A program made the translations under genes and the position numbers. Of a stretch of DNA of 64,000 nt, positions 25,461 to 33,490 are shown one piece after another; position 1 is the stretch's first letter; the number at the start of each line of letters is the position of its first letter. Below the pieces are notes generated by a model that saw only the letters and a list, made by a program, of their open reading frames with translations, was not told the DNA's origin and did no database searches. The stretch comes from Collinsella provencensis (GTDB taxonomy: Bacteria > Actinomycetota > Coriobacteriia > Coriobacteriales > Coriobacteriaceae). The stretch is from positions 379,694 through 443,693 of the forward strand of contig NZ_LT904908.1 of assembly GCF_900199705.1 (NCBI RefSeq). Reading direction: 5' to 3'.

Positions 25461-27053
25461 TCATACCACATGAACTGCGGGAACATCAGACTGAATAAGA
25501 GTGCGCAACTCGAATGCACTGTGAACGCGAAGCAGTCGATACGCCTCGCGCCGTGCGACATTAACCGATCCGAGCGAATATGAAAGCTCTTGAGCAATCT
25601 CAGGGCCCGTCTTCCCTTCAAAGATGCCCCAAGCTACCTGAGATTGCAGCTCGGAAAGCCCGCGACCCACAAGATATGAAAGAACCGCATTGCGAGCATC
25701 CGTACAAAACTGAACTGAATCAACGGGTTTCATTGCCATCAAGCCATATGCGAGCAGTGAGACTGCCGTGAGCCCAAAACCGCTAAAGACAAACACGCGA
25801 GATGCCAAAAGCAATTCCCGGTCAACGACAACAATACCTGGAACAAAATGCATAACTACAAATATGTCAAACAAAGCAAGGTGCAATCCGAGCAGAAACC
25901 CTGCAGCAACTCCCCGACACAGGCAAAGAACAACACGAGGACACGCGATACGCTTGTTAAAATGAGCCGCGATCAACACGGCACTTGTACATGCGGTTAT
26001 CAGCACGCTCACCGATACAGATGTCACCAATAACAACGCAGCACACAAGACAGATAGCAAAGCAAATACGGGAACGTTGGACAGCAAGCCATCACTTATA
26101 ACTTGTCTTCTAACAAGGTAAGCACAAGCGACAATCAACGGAGTGGCAAGGGGGATTTCGAAAACCGCAGAAGGATAGAACGTCCCGGGAGTCATAGCTT
26201 CAACAAAAAACATTCCCAAAAGAACACCAAGCCCGCAAAAACGAACAAAGACAAACAGTGATTGCATTGAAGAAGCACCATGATTGTTGTGAGACTCTTC
26301 CTCTCTTGGATGACGAAGAATAAGTGTGGGCTCCAGCTCATCTCGAAGTAGTTTGCGCGCCTCAGACAGAGAAGAAACGCCCAGTTTCTTATAAGCTCGC
26401 TGCAAATAGGTCCGAATAGTCGGCGGTTGGACTTCCATGTACTCCCCCACCTGCGCCGATGTCAATCCATTCAGCGTGTATGCAAGTGCGGCAGATTCCC
26501 TCTGAGATAAACCTCGTTGTTCCAAGACCTCAATAAGCGGGGCAATCACTCGGGCTTCTTCCGAATCGGCGTCATTGGAGTCCTGGAACTTGGTTACTCC
26601 TTCTGTTTGCCCGGTACGATTGACAGAATCGAAATAAAATCGAACAACCAGGTAAATAGCCCAACCCTCAAGCGTACTCGCCATAGTACATAAACTCTGT
26701 ATTGCAAGAAGCATAGAGACATCAACGGGTTGAATGCGAAACGCGCATATCCCGCAGAGCACCAAAGCACACACACCAAAACCAATTAACGTGACGCGCT
26801 CTATTATTTTGATGATTGTCGCGTCCCTCAATACAGATGCTTTGCGCACAGGAAGCAATAGTGCACTGGTCAACAAGCCAACCAAACAAGGAGAGAGACT
26901 TAAATAAAGAGCGATAGAAATGCCGTAAAGGGGCGAGAAGAATATGAACAATTCGAAGACGCATATAAGCGTCAGCAGCACATTCAGATAGCCGAGCACC
27001 GAAACCGCCCGTGCTCCTTTGTTATGCAGGCGCTTTTCAAACATACCTATCAC
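25461..27053 (-). CDS. Membrane LuxR-type regulator with duplicated TM-HTH architecture
   Basis: The 530-residue protein has no close named relative that I recognise. The order is: four hydrophobic segments (about 17-40, 44-68, 86-106 and 112-140); a LuxR-type helix-turn-helix (178-240, with LSQRESAALAYTLNGLTSAQVG and PTIRTYLQRAYKKLGV); about six further membrane segments (264-440); and a second LuxR-like helix-turn-helix at the C-terminus (462-522, GLSELQSQVAWGIFEGKTGPEIA). Multi-pass membrane LuxR regulators are frequent in Coriobacteriia but normally end in a single HTH. The start is a GTG at 27053 or ATG at 27044. It follows a membrane-anchored protein gene at 9 nt and likely shares its transcript. 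Base composition is lower in GC than its neighbours. Confidence 0.8.
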   Translation of the reverse strand: MIGMFEKRLHNKGARAVSVLGYLNVLLTLICVFELFIFFSPLYGISIALYLSLSPCLVGLLTSALLLPVRKASVLRDATIIKIIERVTLIGFGVCALVLCGICAFRIQPVDVSMLLAIQSLCTMASTLEGWAIYLVVRFYFDSVNRTGQTEGVTKFQDSNDADSEEARVIAPLIEVLEQRGLSQRESAALAYTLNGLTSAQVGEYMEVQPPTIRTYLQRAYKKLGVSSLSEARKLLRDELEPTLILRHPREEESHNNHGASSMQSLFVFVRFCGLGVLLGMFFVEAMTPGTFYPSAVFEIPLATPLIVACAYLVRRQVISDGLLSNVPVFALLSVLCAALLLVTSVSVSVLITACTSAVLIAAHFNKRIACPRVVLCLCRGVAAGFLLGLHLALFDIFVVMHFVPGIVVVDRELLLASRVFVFSGFGLTAVSLLAYGLMAMKPVDSVQFCTDARNAVLSYLVGRGLSELQSQVAWGIFEGKTGPEIAQELSYSLGSVNVARREAYRLLRVHSAFELRTLIQSDVPAVHVV

Positions 27054-27062
27054 GTATCCGCA

Positions 27063-27578
27063 CTACCAGGAGAAATCAGCGTAGATTGCCGGCTGAGAAC
27101 TGATTTTTGGCAGGCTATAGGTTTCTCCGCCGTAGGTGATGTAGATGCGTCCTGTTGTACCCTCTTGGGTCGCATAGGCCAGATGGGCAGATCCCACCTC
27201 TTGCCCCTCTTCATCAAGCAGGGTGTAAACGTTGGGATCGATCGTTGCTTGATACGTACCTTCGCTCACCCACTGGCGCTGAGCTTCAGCATCGTAAAAC
27301 ACAAGCTGCCATTCTCCTTCATCGGTGGCAACTCCATCGTTCATGAAGGCGGCGCTGAAACACGACCCATCTGGCACTTTCGGATTCTGGTATGTTCCGC
27401 GCAGCGAATAGCCAGCCGTGGCTCCGTCAAGGATACGAGTTCGCTCCCCATACCAATGGGCAGCCAAAAGCGCAGACAGAAGGATCAGAGCGTAAAGAAC
27501 CACAACACCGATGCGCCATGAAAAAGGTACGTGACGCTTCTGCACAGAACTACTCGCCGAATCATTGATAGCGCTCAT
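27063..27578 (-). CDS. Membrane-anchored extracytoplasmic protein, unknown function
   Basis: Not recognised as a known family. It has a short basic cytoplasmic start, one hydrophobic anchor (about 22-42, IGVVVLYALILLSALLAAHWY) and an extracellular domain of about 120 residues rich in Tyr, Gly and Thr with beta-like alternation (SLRGTYQNP, WQLVFYD, EGTYQATIDPNVYTLLDE, GRIYITYGGETYSL). The pattern recalls lipocalin-like or YdhG-type small beta domains, but I cannot assign one. Located directly before the membrane LuxR gene, it may be the sensor partner or a target. Two ATGs (27590, 27578) are possible; neither spacing is ideal. Confidence 0.7.
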   Translation of the reverse strand: MSAINDSASSSVQKRHVPFSWRIGVVVLYALILLSALLAAHWYGERTRILDGATAGYSLRGTYQNPKVPDGSCFSAAFMNDGVATDEGEWQLVFYDAEAQRQWVSEGTYQATIDPNVYTLLDEEGQEVGSAHLAYATQEGTTGRIYITYGGETYSLPKISSQPAIYADFSW

Positions 27579-27617
27579 TGCCTCCCCCATCCACTTGGGA
27601 ACAACACTAACCCTATC

Positions 27618-27623
27618 AGTATA
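27618..27623 (-). promoter_or_regulatory. Candidate -10 box for the LuxR operon
   Basis: TATACT on the minus strand, 40 nt before the first gene; the hexamer 17 bp upstream (TCTGAT) is a poor -35. The region between the divergent genes is AT-rich. Confidence 0.35.
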
Positions 27624-27748
27624 CCCATCGAAAAGATGCCATCAGAGGTTATAAACCCACGATGACAAGCCATTCGTTCAACCTATTATATTCCTGCATT
27701 CATATTGTGTAATAATTGATAAATACTTTCCGACTAGTGAAGGAAGAC

Positions 27749-27997
27749 ATGGACGAGAAAATCAGCCCTAAGGCAATGTATATCGAGTTGGTCATTGGAG
27801 CAGCGCTATCGGCGCTCATATTCTTTGGCGCATGCAGCTTTACATCAGTGAGCCCATTGTTGCATATCTCGTTTGACCTGTGTCTGCTCTGGTATCTCGT
27901 GCAAACCGTACGACGCAGGCGCTTCGTGACCGCAGCGTTGCTTGGAACGCTCATAGTAGTCGACATCTTCTGTTATCTATCCGGCATCGCGGCGTAA
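27749..27997 (+). CDS. Small multi-pass membrane protein, unknown
   Basis: 82 residues beginning MDEKISPKAMY, with AAGGA four bases before the ATG. Three hydrophobic stretches (about 12-30, 36-54 and 62-80) are separated by short loops, one of them VRRRRF, so most of the protein is in the membrane. No family recognised. It is transcribed away from the LuxR operon, and its downstream region holds repeat element A3 on the same strand, perhaps as its 3' UTR. Confidence 0.65.
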   Translation: MDEKISPKAMYIELVIGAALSALIFFGACSFTSVSPLLHISFDLCLLWYLVQTVRRRRFVTAALLGTLIVVDIFCYLSGIAA

Positions 27998-28039
27998 ACA
28001 CTGGCTTTTGCATGCTTGGCGCCCATTCGAAAAGCATTG

Positions 28040-28203
28040 AATGCACAATGGGGTAGGGTTTTCGCACAGTTTTGGCTAACCGCCGAGTAGATCGCCGTTT
28101 TAAGAAAAAGAGCATCACTTCTACCTGCGGTTTCTTTTCGCTGATTTACTCTCTACTTGGAGAAATTCCAAAGTTGTGCGAAAACCCTATCCCGTTGTGC
28201 ATT
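28040..28203 (+). repeat. Inverted-repeat element A3 with 36-bp stem
   Basis: Arms 28040-28075 and 28168-28203 pair over 36 bp. The four non-identical positions (10, 14, 30 and 31 of the arm) are all transitions that give G-U pairs in plus-strand RNA and A-C mismatches in the other strand. The 92-nt interior holds TACCTGCGGTTTCTT (28122-28136), identical to the minus-strand core of A2. It is downstream of the small plus-strand membrane gene and ends at the T-tract of the pepP terminator. No protein is encoded in 27998-28202. Confidence 0.82.
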
Positions 28204-28251
28204 AAAAGCCCCATCTCTTGGATTTGCGACTTTGCATCCAAGAGATGGGGG
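28203..28251 (-). terminator. Rho-independent terminator of the M24 peptidase gene
   Basis: Minus strand: CCCCATCTCTTGGAT pairs perfectly with ATCCAAGAGATGGGG, followed by CTTTTAAT. Its T-tail touches the outer edge of element A3. About 80 nt separate it from the stop codon. Confidence 0.9.
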
Positions 28252-28331
28252 CGTGTTTTCCTGAGTTCCCCAGGCACCTTTGGTTTGTTCGCGCCAACCG
28301 CGATCAAATCGCAGCTCCCGCACCACTCAAA

Positions 28332-29462
28332 CTAGCAGTCGATGACCACCAGGTCGTGGGTCGAGGTGGTGAAGGGCTCGAAGCCGTCCTCGGTCACCAC
28401 GCCGTAGTCCTCAAGGCGCACGCCGCCCACACCGGGCAGATACACACCGGGCTCGACCGTCACAACGGCACCAGCCTCAACGACATTGCTCTTGCGACCG
28501 AAGTTCGGCAGCTCATGGATGTCGATGCCCACGCCGTGGCCAAGGCCGTGGCCATAGTAGTCACCATAGCCTGCATCGCCGATGATCTTCTGGCTCAGAA
28601 GGTGGATATCGTGGCCGTCAACGCCCGCGTGAACCGCCTTGACACACTCCTCGTGCGTACGGCGCACCAAGTCGTAAAGCTCGCGCTGCTTCTCGCTCGG
28701 CTCGCCCAAAACGACCGTACGGGTCATGTCGGAGCGATAGTCGCGATAGCCCGCGCCGTAGTCCATGAGCACGAAGTCGCCCTTCTCGACCACGCGATCG
28801 GAGGGAATGGCATGTGGGTTGGCGGTGTTGGGGCCGCTCGCCACGATGGAGCCAAACGCCAGGGAATCGGCACCGTTGTTGAACATAAAGTTCTCGAGCT
28901 CGGAGCGAATCTCCTTCTCGGTGAGACCCGGACGGATGAACTCGCACATGTGCGCAAACGCCGCATCCGTGATGGACTGCGCATGGCGCATGAGCTCGAG
29001 CTCCTCCTCGTCCTTGATGGCACGCATGAGCTGGATATCACCATGCATGAGCGGCAAGTTGGCGCAGATGGAGCAATCCTCCAGGCCGCGCTCGATACCA
29101 CGGTAGAAGCCGATCTGCATGTCGTCCTCAACGGCGATCACGCGGCTCTTGGTGTCGCGTGCGCGCTCGGCAACCCACAGCGGCATGTCGATGACCAACA
29201 TATCGAGCTTCCAAGGATGTCCCTCGGGCAGGTTCTCCTCAAAAGTGTTGAAGTAGCGGGAGTCGGTGTGCAGATAGCACTCATCGGCAGTGATGAACGC
29301 GACATGCGGGTACTCGCCCGTGTAGTCGAACACGCCCATGGCGCCCGTCAACCAGCGAAGATTCGCCTCGTCGCGCACAACGACCGCGTCATAGCCGCGC
29401 TCGTCCATGAAGGTGCGCAGGCGGGCAATGCGACCTGCAGGTCCGGAAAGAACTTCACTCAT
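28332..29462 (-). CDS. pepP: M24 family aminopeptidase / Xaa-Pro dipeptidase
   Basis: Cytoplasmic metallopeptidase that cleaves X-Pro bonds. The N-terminal creatinase-like domain (1 to about 130) is followed by the pita-bread catalytic fold with ligands in MDYGAG...[19 protein letters not shown] and [17 protein letters not shown]. The 376-residue length is usual. It lies at the end of the operon that includes the AroB-like protein and shikimate kinase; in many Gram-positives such a peptidase precedes efp. Exact substrate not determined. Confidence 0.9.
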   Translation of the reverse strand: MSEVLSGPAGRIARLRTFMDERGYDAVVVRDEANLRWLTGAMGVFDYTGEYPHVAFITADECYLHTDSRYFNTFEENLPEGHPWKLDMLVIDMPLWVAERARDTKSRVIAVEDDMQIGFYRGIERGLEDCSICANLPLMHGDIQLMRAIKDEEELELMRHAQSITDAAFAHMCEFIRPGLTEKEIRSELENFMFNNGADSLAFGSIVASGPNTANPHAIPSDRVVEKGDFVLMDYGAGYRDYRSDMTRTVVLGEPSEKQRELYDLVRRTHEECVKAVHAGVDGHDIHLLSQKIIGDAGYGDYYGHGLGHGVGIDIHELPNFGRKSNVVEAGAVVTVEPGVYLPGVGGVRLEDYGVVTEDGFEPFTTSTHDLVVIDC

Positions 29463-29508
29463 AGCAATACTGCCTTTCTATACGACGTTCGTCCTGTTAC
29501 TCAGCCTA

Positions 29509-30618
29509 TCACGCACACGAGCGCGATGAGAGGAAGGCGCGCGCATGGCGCTCAAGTATCTCATCATCAACACTTGTGAGACGAATGATGCCCGGATTTT
29601 TGGGAAGAGCGAGCTGGAAGCGATTGGCCTCGCGAAAACGTTCGCGCTTGAGCGCTTCGATAAACACCTCGGGTTCGAGCTCGAACGTCAGCTCTTCAAC
29701 ACCGAGGTCCTCGAGGTAGTCGTCCTGCAAGAACATGGAATCGACGGAGAAGCCGAACGCATCGACCGCGATGCGGGCCTCAAAGCGCAGACCCTCGGCA
29801 AGCAGCTGATACTCGGGGAACTGTGAACCCAGACACGCGCGCAGAGCATGGGCCGTGGTTTCGCCGTACATGAACGCCTTGCGCGAAGCTGGGCTCACGG
29901 ACTTCACGGTATTCAGGCGCGCGGTAAGAGCCGCGCCAACGCCCTCGATATAGGCGATCTCCCCGCCGCTGAGCAAACCCTCGATGCGCTTTTCAAAGCC
30001 TTCCCATGCGCGGCGGCTGTCCGTAAGCGCGGCAGCGACCATGCGTACAAAGCCCAAAGCGTTGCGCTCAAACGAAGCGGTGCGCACCAAATCAAGGTCG
30101 CACACGACCAGCGTCGCCTCGGGCATGAGGCTCACGAGGCCCTGCTGACCAGCAGCAGCGCCCTCTTCATCCAAAGAAAACGGTCCAGCGGCAGTGGGAC
30201 ACGTAATCATGGCGTCAAGCGTGGTTGGAATAAGCGCGCACGACAGACGCCCCGCCCACATGCGCGAGGAGAAGCTCGCCAAAGAGCACACACTCGCATC
30301 GCCGAAGCCCACGAGCAGGTCCTCACCGGTAATTCCCGACGTGGCAAGCGCATGCAACACGCGCTCGACGGTCGAGAATGCTGTTGCCCGAGTCTCTTCG
30401 ACAGTCAGTTCGGATACGCTGAAACCACCGTCAATAAGGGCGCGACGCACGCACTCTACCTGCGATTCATCTTCAGAAGCACCGTAAAGCAAAAACGCAC
30501 GGCATGCCTTTCCCACCGATCCGCCCAACAGGCGCGGCAGCTCGTCAAGCGCACCACATCCCATGCGGTAATCCGTGGTATATCCACCAAAGTTGAGCAG
30601 CTGGCGACGGATCGTCAT
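29509..30618 (-). CDS. AroB-like (3-dehydroquinate synthase fold) protein lacking catalytic residues
   Basis: The 369-residue product aligns with AroB over most of its length, including the IPTTLDAM stretch (130-137), which matches the VPTTLLA region. Key AroB features are altered: the NAD-binding GGGVxGDL motif reads GFGDASVCSL; the SSVGGKT lysine motif reads CPTAAGP; the E-x-x-K metal/substrate motif reads FVRMVAAA; the first His of G-H-x-x-G-H is Glu in YGETTAHA; and the later L-H-G-E histidine is Leu in QLLAEG. It is therefore unlikely to make dehydroquinate and may be a pseudoenzyme or have a new reaction. No frameshift is seen. It overlaps the shikimate kinase gene by 4 nt. Confidence 0.75.
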   Translation of the reverse strand: MTIRRQLLNFGGYTTDYRMGCGALDELPRLLGGSVGKACRAFLLYGASEDESQVECVRRALIDGGFSVSELTVEETRATAFSTVERVLHALATSGITGEDLLVGFGDASVCSLASFSSRMWAGRLSCALIPTTLDAMITCPTAAGPFSLDEEGAAAGQQGLVSLMPEATLVVCDLDLVRTASFERNALGFVRMVAAALTDSRRAWEGFEKRIEGLLSGGEIAYIEGVGAALTARLNTVKSVSPASRKAFMYGETTAHALRACLGSQFPEYQLLAEGLRFEARIAVDAFGFSVDSMFLQDDYLEDLGVEELTFELEPEVFIEALKRERFREANRFQLALPKNPGIIRLTSVDDEILERHARAFLSSRSCA

Positions 30619-31148
30619 AGCAAACCACGCTCCAAAAGCAATTCAGCAACGGTATACGACACATCGGTGAACGATGCGCCGCGAATGTCAACGGTAAGAT
30701 CGGCAGCCTGTTCATACAGGGGCTTGCGATGCTCCAAAAGCCCCGCGGCATGTTCCACGCTTTTGAAATCCGGACGCGTGTCGGAACGACGAATCTGCCG
30801 CAGAGAATCGTCCAGGTCACCGTCGAGATAGACACAGTAACCCATCTGGTGCATGAGCTCGATGTTACGGGGCGTCTCGACAATGCCGCCTCCGCACGAG
30901 ACCAGCAAGCTCCTCTCGGAACTCAAATCCTCAAGCACGGCAGTCTCGAGCCTGCGAAAATGCTCCTCACCATGGGCTCCGAACAGCTCGGTAACACTTT
31001 GCCCGGCACGGCGTTCGACCAGTCGGTCGGTATCGACGTAGCGACGGCGGAACATGCGACCGAGGTTGCGTGCAAGCGTCGACTTACCCGCACCGAGAAA
31101 ACCCACGAAGAACACGTGGTCGCAGCCGCGTTTTTCCAGCTCAGCCAT
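30615..31148 (-). CDS. aroK: Shikimate kinase (second copy)
   Basis: Phosphorylates shikimate at O3. All motifs of the family are present: Walker A GFLGAGKST, the D-T-D motif (YVDTDRLVE), the FRRLE arginine, SCGGGIV and a C-terminal R-KPLY. The lid segment (RRSDTRPDFK) is atypical. The organism therefore has two kinases, this one and the domain fused to AroE at 1935-3188. The stop/start overlap with the AroB-like gene (ATGA type) suggests that the pair works together. Confidence 0.88.
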   Translation of the reverse strand: MAELEKRGCDHVFFVGFLGAGKSTLARNLGRMFRRRYVDTDRLVERRAGQSVTELFGAHGEEHFRRLETAVLEDLSSERSLLVSCGGGIVETPRNIELMHQMGYCVYLDGDLDDSLRQIRRSDTRPDFKSVEHAAGLLEHRKPLYEQAADLTVDIRGASFTDVSYTVAELLLERGLL

Positions 31149-31154
31149 AGCGAC

Positions 31155-31652
31155 CTACTCCTCGCATTCCAGGTGCGCCAACGCGCGGCGCTCGAAGATG
31201 CGGAAGATGTGCGTGTACCACATATCAACGTGCGTTTGCGGTTTGACCAGAATGGTCTCCACGCCGGCGAAGTTGCCCGCCCACACATCGGTATACAGCT
31301 GATCGCCAATCATGACCGACTCATCCGCCTTGGCGCCAAGGCGTTCAAGGCCATAGTTGATGGCAAACGGCAACGGTTTGCAAGCAAAGAAGATGTAATC
31401 CATACCCAACTCGCGAGCAGAGCGGGCGACATGGTTCTTGTGCCAGTTATTCGAAACCATGATGAGCTTGAACCCCAGCTCGCGCGCGTGATCCATCCAT
31501 GCGCATACCGCATCGGGGGCAGTCGTGCGATCGCGCGGCACCAACGTGTTGTCGCGGTCAAAAAGCAGCGCGCGCTTGCCTTGCGCCCATAAGGCGTCAA
31601 GGTCGATATGTTCAACACATGAAATGTAACGAGTGGGACTGAATTTGCTCAT
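31155..31652 (-). CDS. yqeG: YqeG family HAD phosphatase
   Basis: HAD-superfamily (subfamily IIIA) phosphatase of unknown physiological substrate. Motif I FDRDNTL, motif II MVSNN and motif IV IGDQLYTD are intact. The 165-residue size and the late KPQTHVDMWYTHIFRIFE region match YqeG of Firmicutes, which is often found next to aroE or ribosome genes. It lies 3 nt after mltG. Confidence 0.88.
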   Translation of the reverse strand: MSKFSPTRYISCVEHIDLDALWAQGKRALLFDRDNTLVPRDRTTAPDAVCAWMDHARELGFKLIMVSNNWHKNHVARSARELGMDYIFFACKPLPFAINYGLERLGAKADESVMIGDQLYTDVWAGNFAGVETILVKPQTHVDMWYTHIFRIFERRALAHLECEE

Positions 31653-31655
31653 AGG

Positions 31656-33059
31656 TTAATTCCAGGATTGCATATGTTCGTCGTAGGTTTCGGAGAAGTA
31701 CTCCTCCTCCTGCGTAATGAAGAAGTACAGGTCGTTGGAGTCCGCGGGGTTCAGCGTTGCGTTGATGGCCTCAAGCGATGGGGAGCAGATGGGCGTGGGA
31801 GGCAAACCCGGATTCTTGTACGAATTGTATGGGCTCTCAATGGTCTGGATATCGTTTGCCGTCACAGCACCGCCCGTCTCGTACATGAGCGTGGCATCGC
31901 TTTGCAGGTAGGGCCTACCGGCAAAGTCTCCCCTGCCGGCAAGGCGATTGAGGAACACCGAGGCCACGTGTGCGCGCTGCTCGGCATACAGTCCCTCGCG
32001 CTCGACAATGGAAGCCAAGTTGACGAGCTCATACACACTCAAATCAAGGCCATAGCGTTCGTTGAGCGCAGCTCGGGCAGAATCAAAATCCACCACATTC
32101 AACACCTCAATCTGGAACTGATCGAGCATGGCTCGGATGATTTGATCGGACGTGGGGTCCCCGTTGAACATATAGGTCTTGGGGAACAGGAAGCCCTCGA
32201 GCGAATCGTCGTTCACGCCCTCAAGGAACGGATAATCTTCAACGTAATTCGAGGCCTTCGCCTGTGCCAAGAAGTCATCTGCGGAAATCCCATACGTCTC
32301 TTCCACCAAAGCAGCCGTTTGCTTTACGGTTTTGCCCTCGGGAACGACAAGTTTGAGCGTATCCCCGTTGGGACCTGCCACAAGCTGCTTGACGACTTCG
32401 ATGGGGTCTTGTCCTGTGTAGAACACATATGCACCGGGCTTGAGCGACATCTCCGCATCGAGCCTTTTCACCGCGGCATAGTAATCCTTGGGATTCTCGA
32501 TAACGTGATTCTCGGAAAGAATGGACGCGATCTCATCACCGCTCGCACCATCGGGAATGGTGAGCGTGACCTCCTGACCGGGTTCGACGGTGTTGGGAGC
32601 CTCACCTGGAACGCCGAACAGCGCAGGGAACACGAATAGCGCGATTGCGGCCACAACCGCAACGGCGATAACGACGCCGAAAATGACGGGAAGAGGCGAC
32701 GACTTCTTTTGCGGCTGACGACGGGCATACGGAGATGCGGCGTTATGCGAGGAAGCTGCGGAACGACCGTGGGACGGCACGGTGCCGCGAGATGCAGATG
32801 CGGCACGAGAAGGCGCCATGTCCTGTGCGGGACGCGTTTGCGCAGGTTGATTGGCAAAACGGGTGCCGGCGGGACGCCCGGTGGAAGAAGCGGGAGCGGC
32901 ACCATGTCCCTGAGTCGAACGAACGTTGCTCGCTCTTGCGGAGGCATGTTGTCCTCCCTGAGTTTGAGCACCTGCATCCGAATCGGTACGGAACCGAGTA
33001 CCGGCGGGACGTTGACTTGGATTAGGTGTGGGGCGCTGCCCGTTGGGGACGTTAGCCAC
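31656..33059 (-). CDS. mltG: Endolytic murein transglycosylase MltG
   Basis: Cleaves nascent glycan strands and sets peptidoglycan chain length. A disordered cytoplasmic region of about 125 residues rich in Gly/Arg/Ala/Gln precedes one membrane segment (PVIFGVVIAVAVVAAIALFV). Then come a LysM-like/YceG module and the catalytic domain with ASIVEREG (catalytic Glu) and NPGLPPTPICSPSLEAI. The long N-terminal tail is not part of the core enzyme. The GTG at 33059 lies just after AAAGGAAG inside the end of ruvX; the frames overlap by 8 nt. Confidence 0.93.
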   Translation of the reverse strand: MANVPNGQRPTPNPSQRPAGTRFRTDSDAGAQTQGGQHASARASNVRSTQGHGAAPASSTGRPAGTRFANQPAQTRPAQDMAPSRAASASRGTVPSHGRSAASSHNAASPYARRQPQKKSSPLPVIFGVVIAVAVVAAIALFVFPALFGVPGEAPNTVEPGQEVTLTIPDGASGDEIASILSENHVIENPKDYYAAVKRLDAEMSLKPGAYVFYTGQDPIEVVKQLVAGPNGDTLKLVVPEGKTVKQTAALVEETYGISADDFLAQAKASNYVEDYPFLEGVNDDSLEGFLFPKTYMFNGDPTSDQIIRAMLDQFQIEVLNVVDFDSARAALNERYGLDLSVYELVNLASIVEREGLYAEQRAHVASVFLNRLAGRGDFAGRPYLQSDATLMYETGGAVTANDIQTIESPYNSYKNPGLPPTPICSPSLEAINATLNPADSNDLYFFITQEEEYFSETYDEHMQSWN

Positions 33060-33480
33060 GCTCTTCCTTTCGACGTTGGGAATCAAGCCATGCCTGCAAG
33101 AACAACGAGGCGGAGATCATATCGACCTTGCCGCGCATCTGTTTTTCGTTCAATCCCTGCGCACGCAGAATCCGTTTTGCCTCGGTTGAGGAAAGCCTCT
33201 CATCGATAAATGCGAGCGGAAGCCCCGCAGCGTCTGCAATGCGTTGCGCCACGGAGCGGATGTGCTCGGCTTGGGGACCTTCCTCCCCCGCCATGGTCTG
33301 CGGCAAGCCGCACACCAAAATCTCGGGTTCGTAATCCTCGAGAATCATGCGAAACGACCGCGCCATGCCCTCGACCTCGGCTGCGGGCAACACCTTGACG
33401 GGACTCGCCACGCTCCCGGTGCGATCGGAGACCGCGATACCGGTACGAGCACCACCGATGTCAAGGGCAAGGGCGATCAC
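33052..33480 (-). CDS. ruvX: RuvX/YqgF Holliday-junction resolvase-like nuclease
   Basis: RNase H-fold nuclease implicated in 16S rRNA processing and junction resolution. ALDIGGARTGIAVSD carries the first catalytic Asp, followed by VCGLPQTMAGEEG, DERLSSTEA and the C-terminal Asp region. A GTG at 33480 is chosen because AAGGA lies seven bases upstream, right after the alaS stop; longer versions would add a basic, unconserved leader. The alaS-ruvX-mltG order is conserved in Gram-positives. Confidence 0.93.
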   Translation of the reverse strand: MIALALDIGGARTGIAVSDRTGSVASPVKVLPAAEVEGMARSFRMILEDYEPEILVCGLPQTMAGEEGPQAEHIRSVAQRIADAAGLPLAFIDERLSSTEAKRILRAQGLNEKQMRGKVDMISASLFLQAWLDSQRRKEERG

Positions 33481-33490
33481 AAGGTGTTCC

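Noticed and set aside
29509-30618. Calling the AroB-like gene a pseudogene
   Set aside because: No stop or frameshift, normal length, and coupled to an intact gene. It is better described as a diverged or catalytically inactive homologue.
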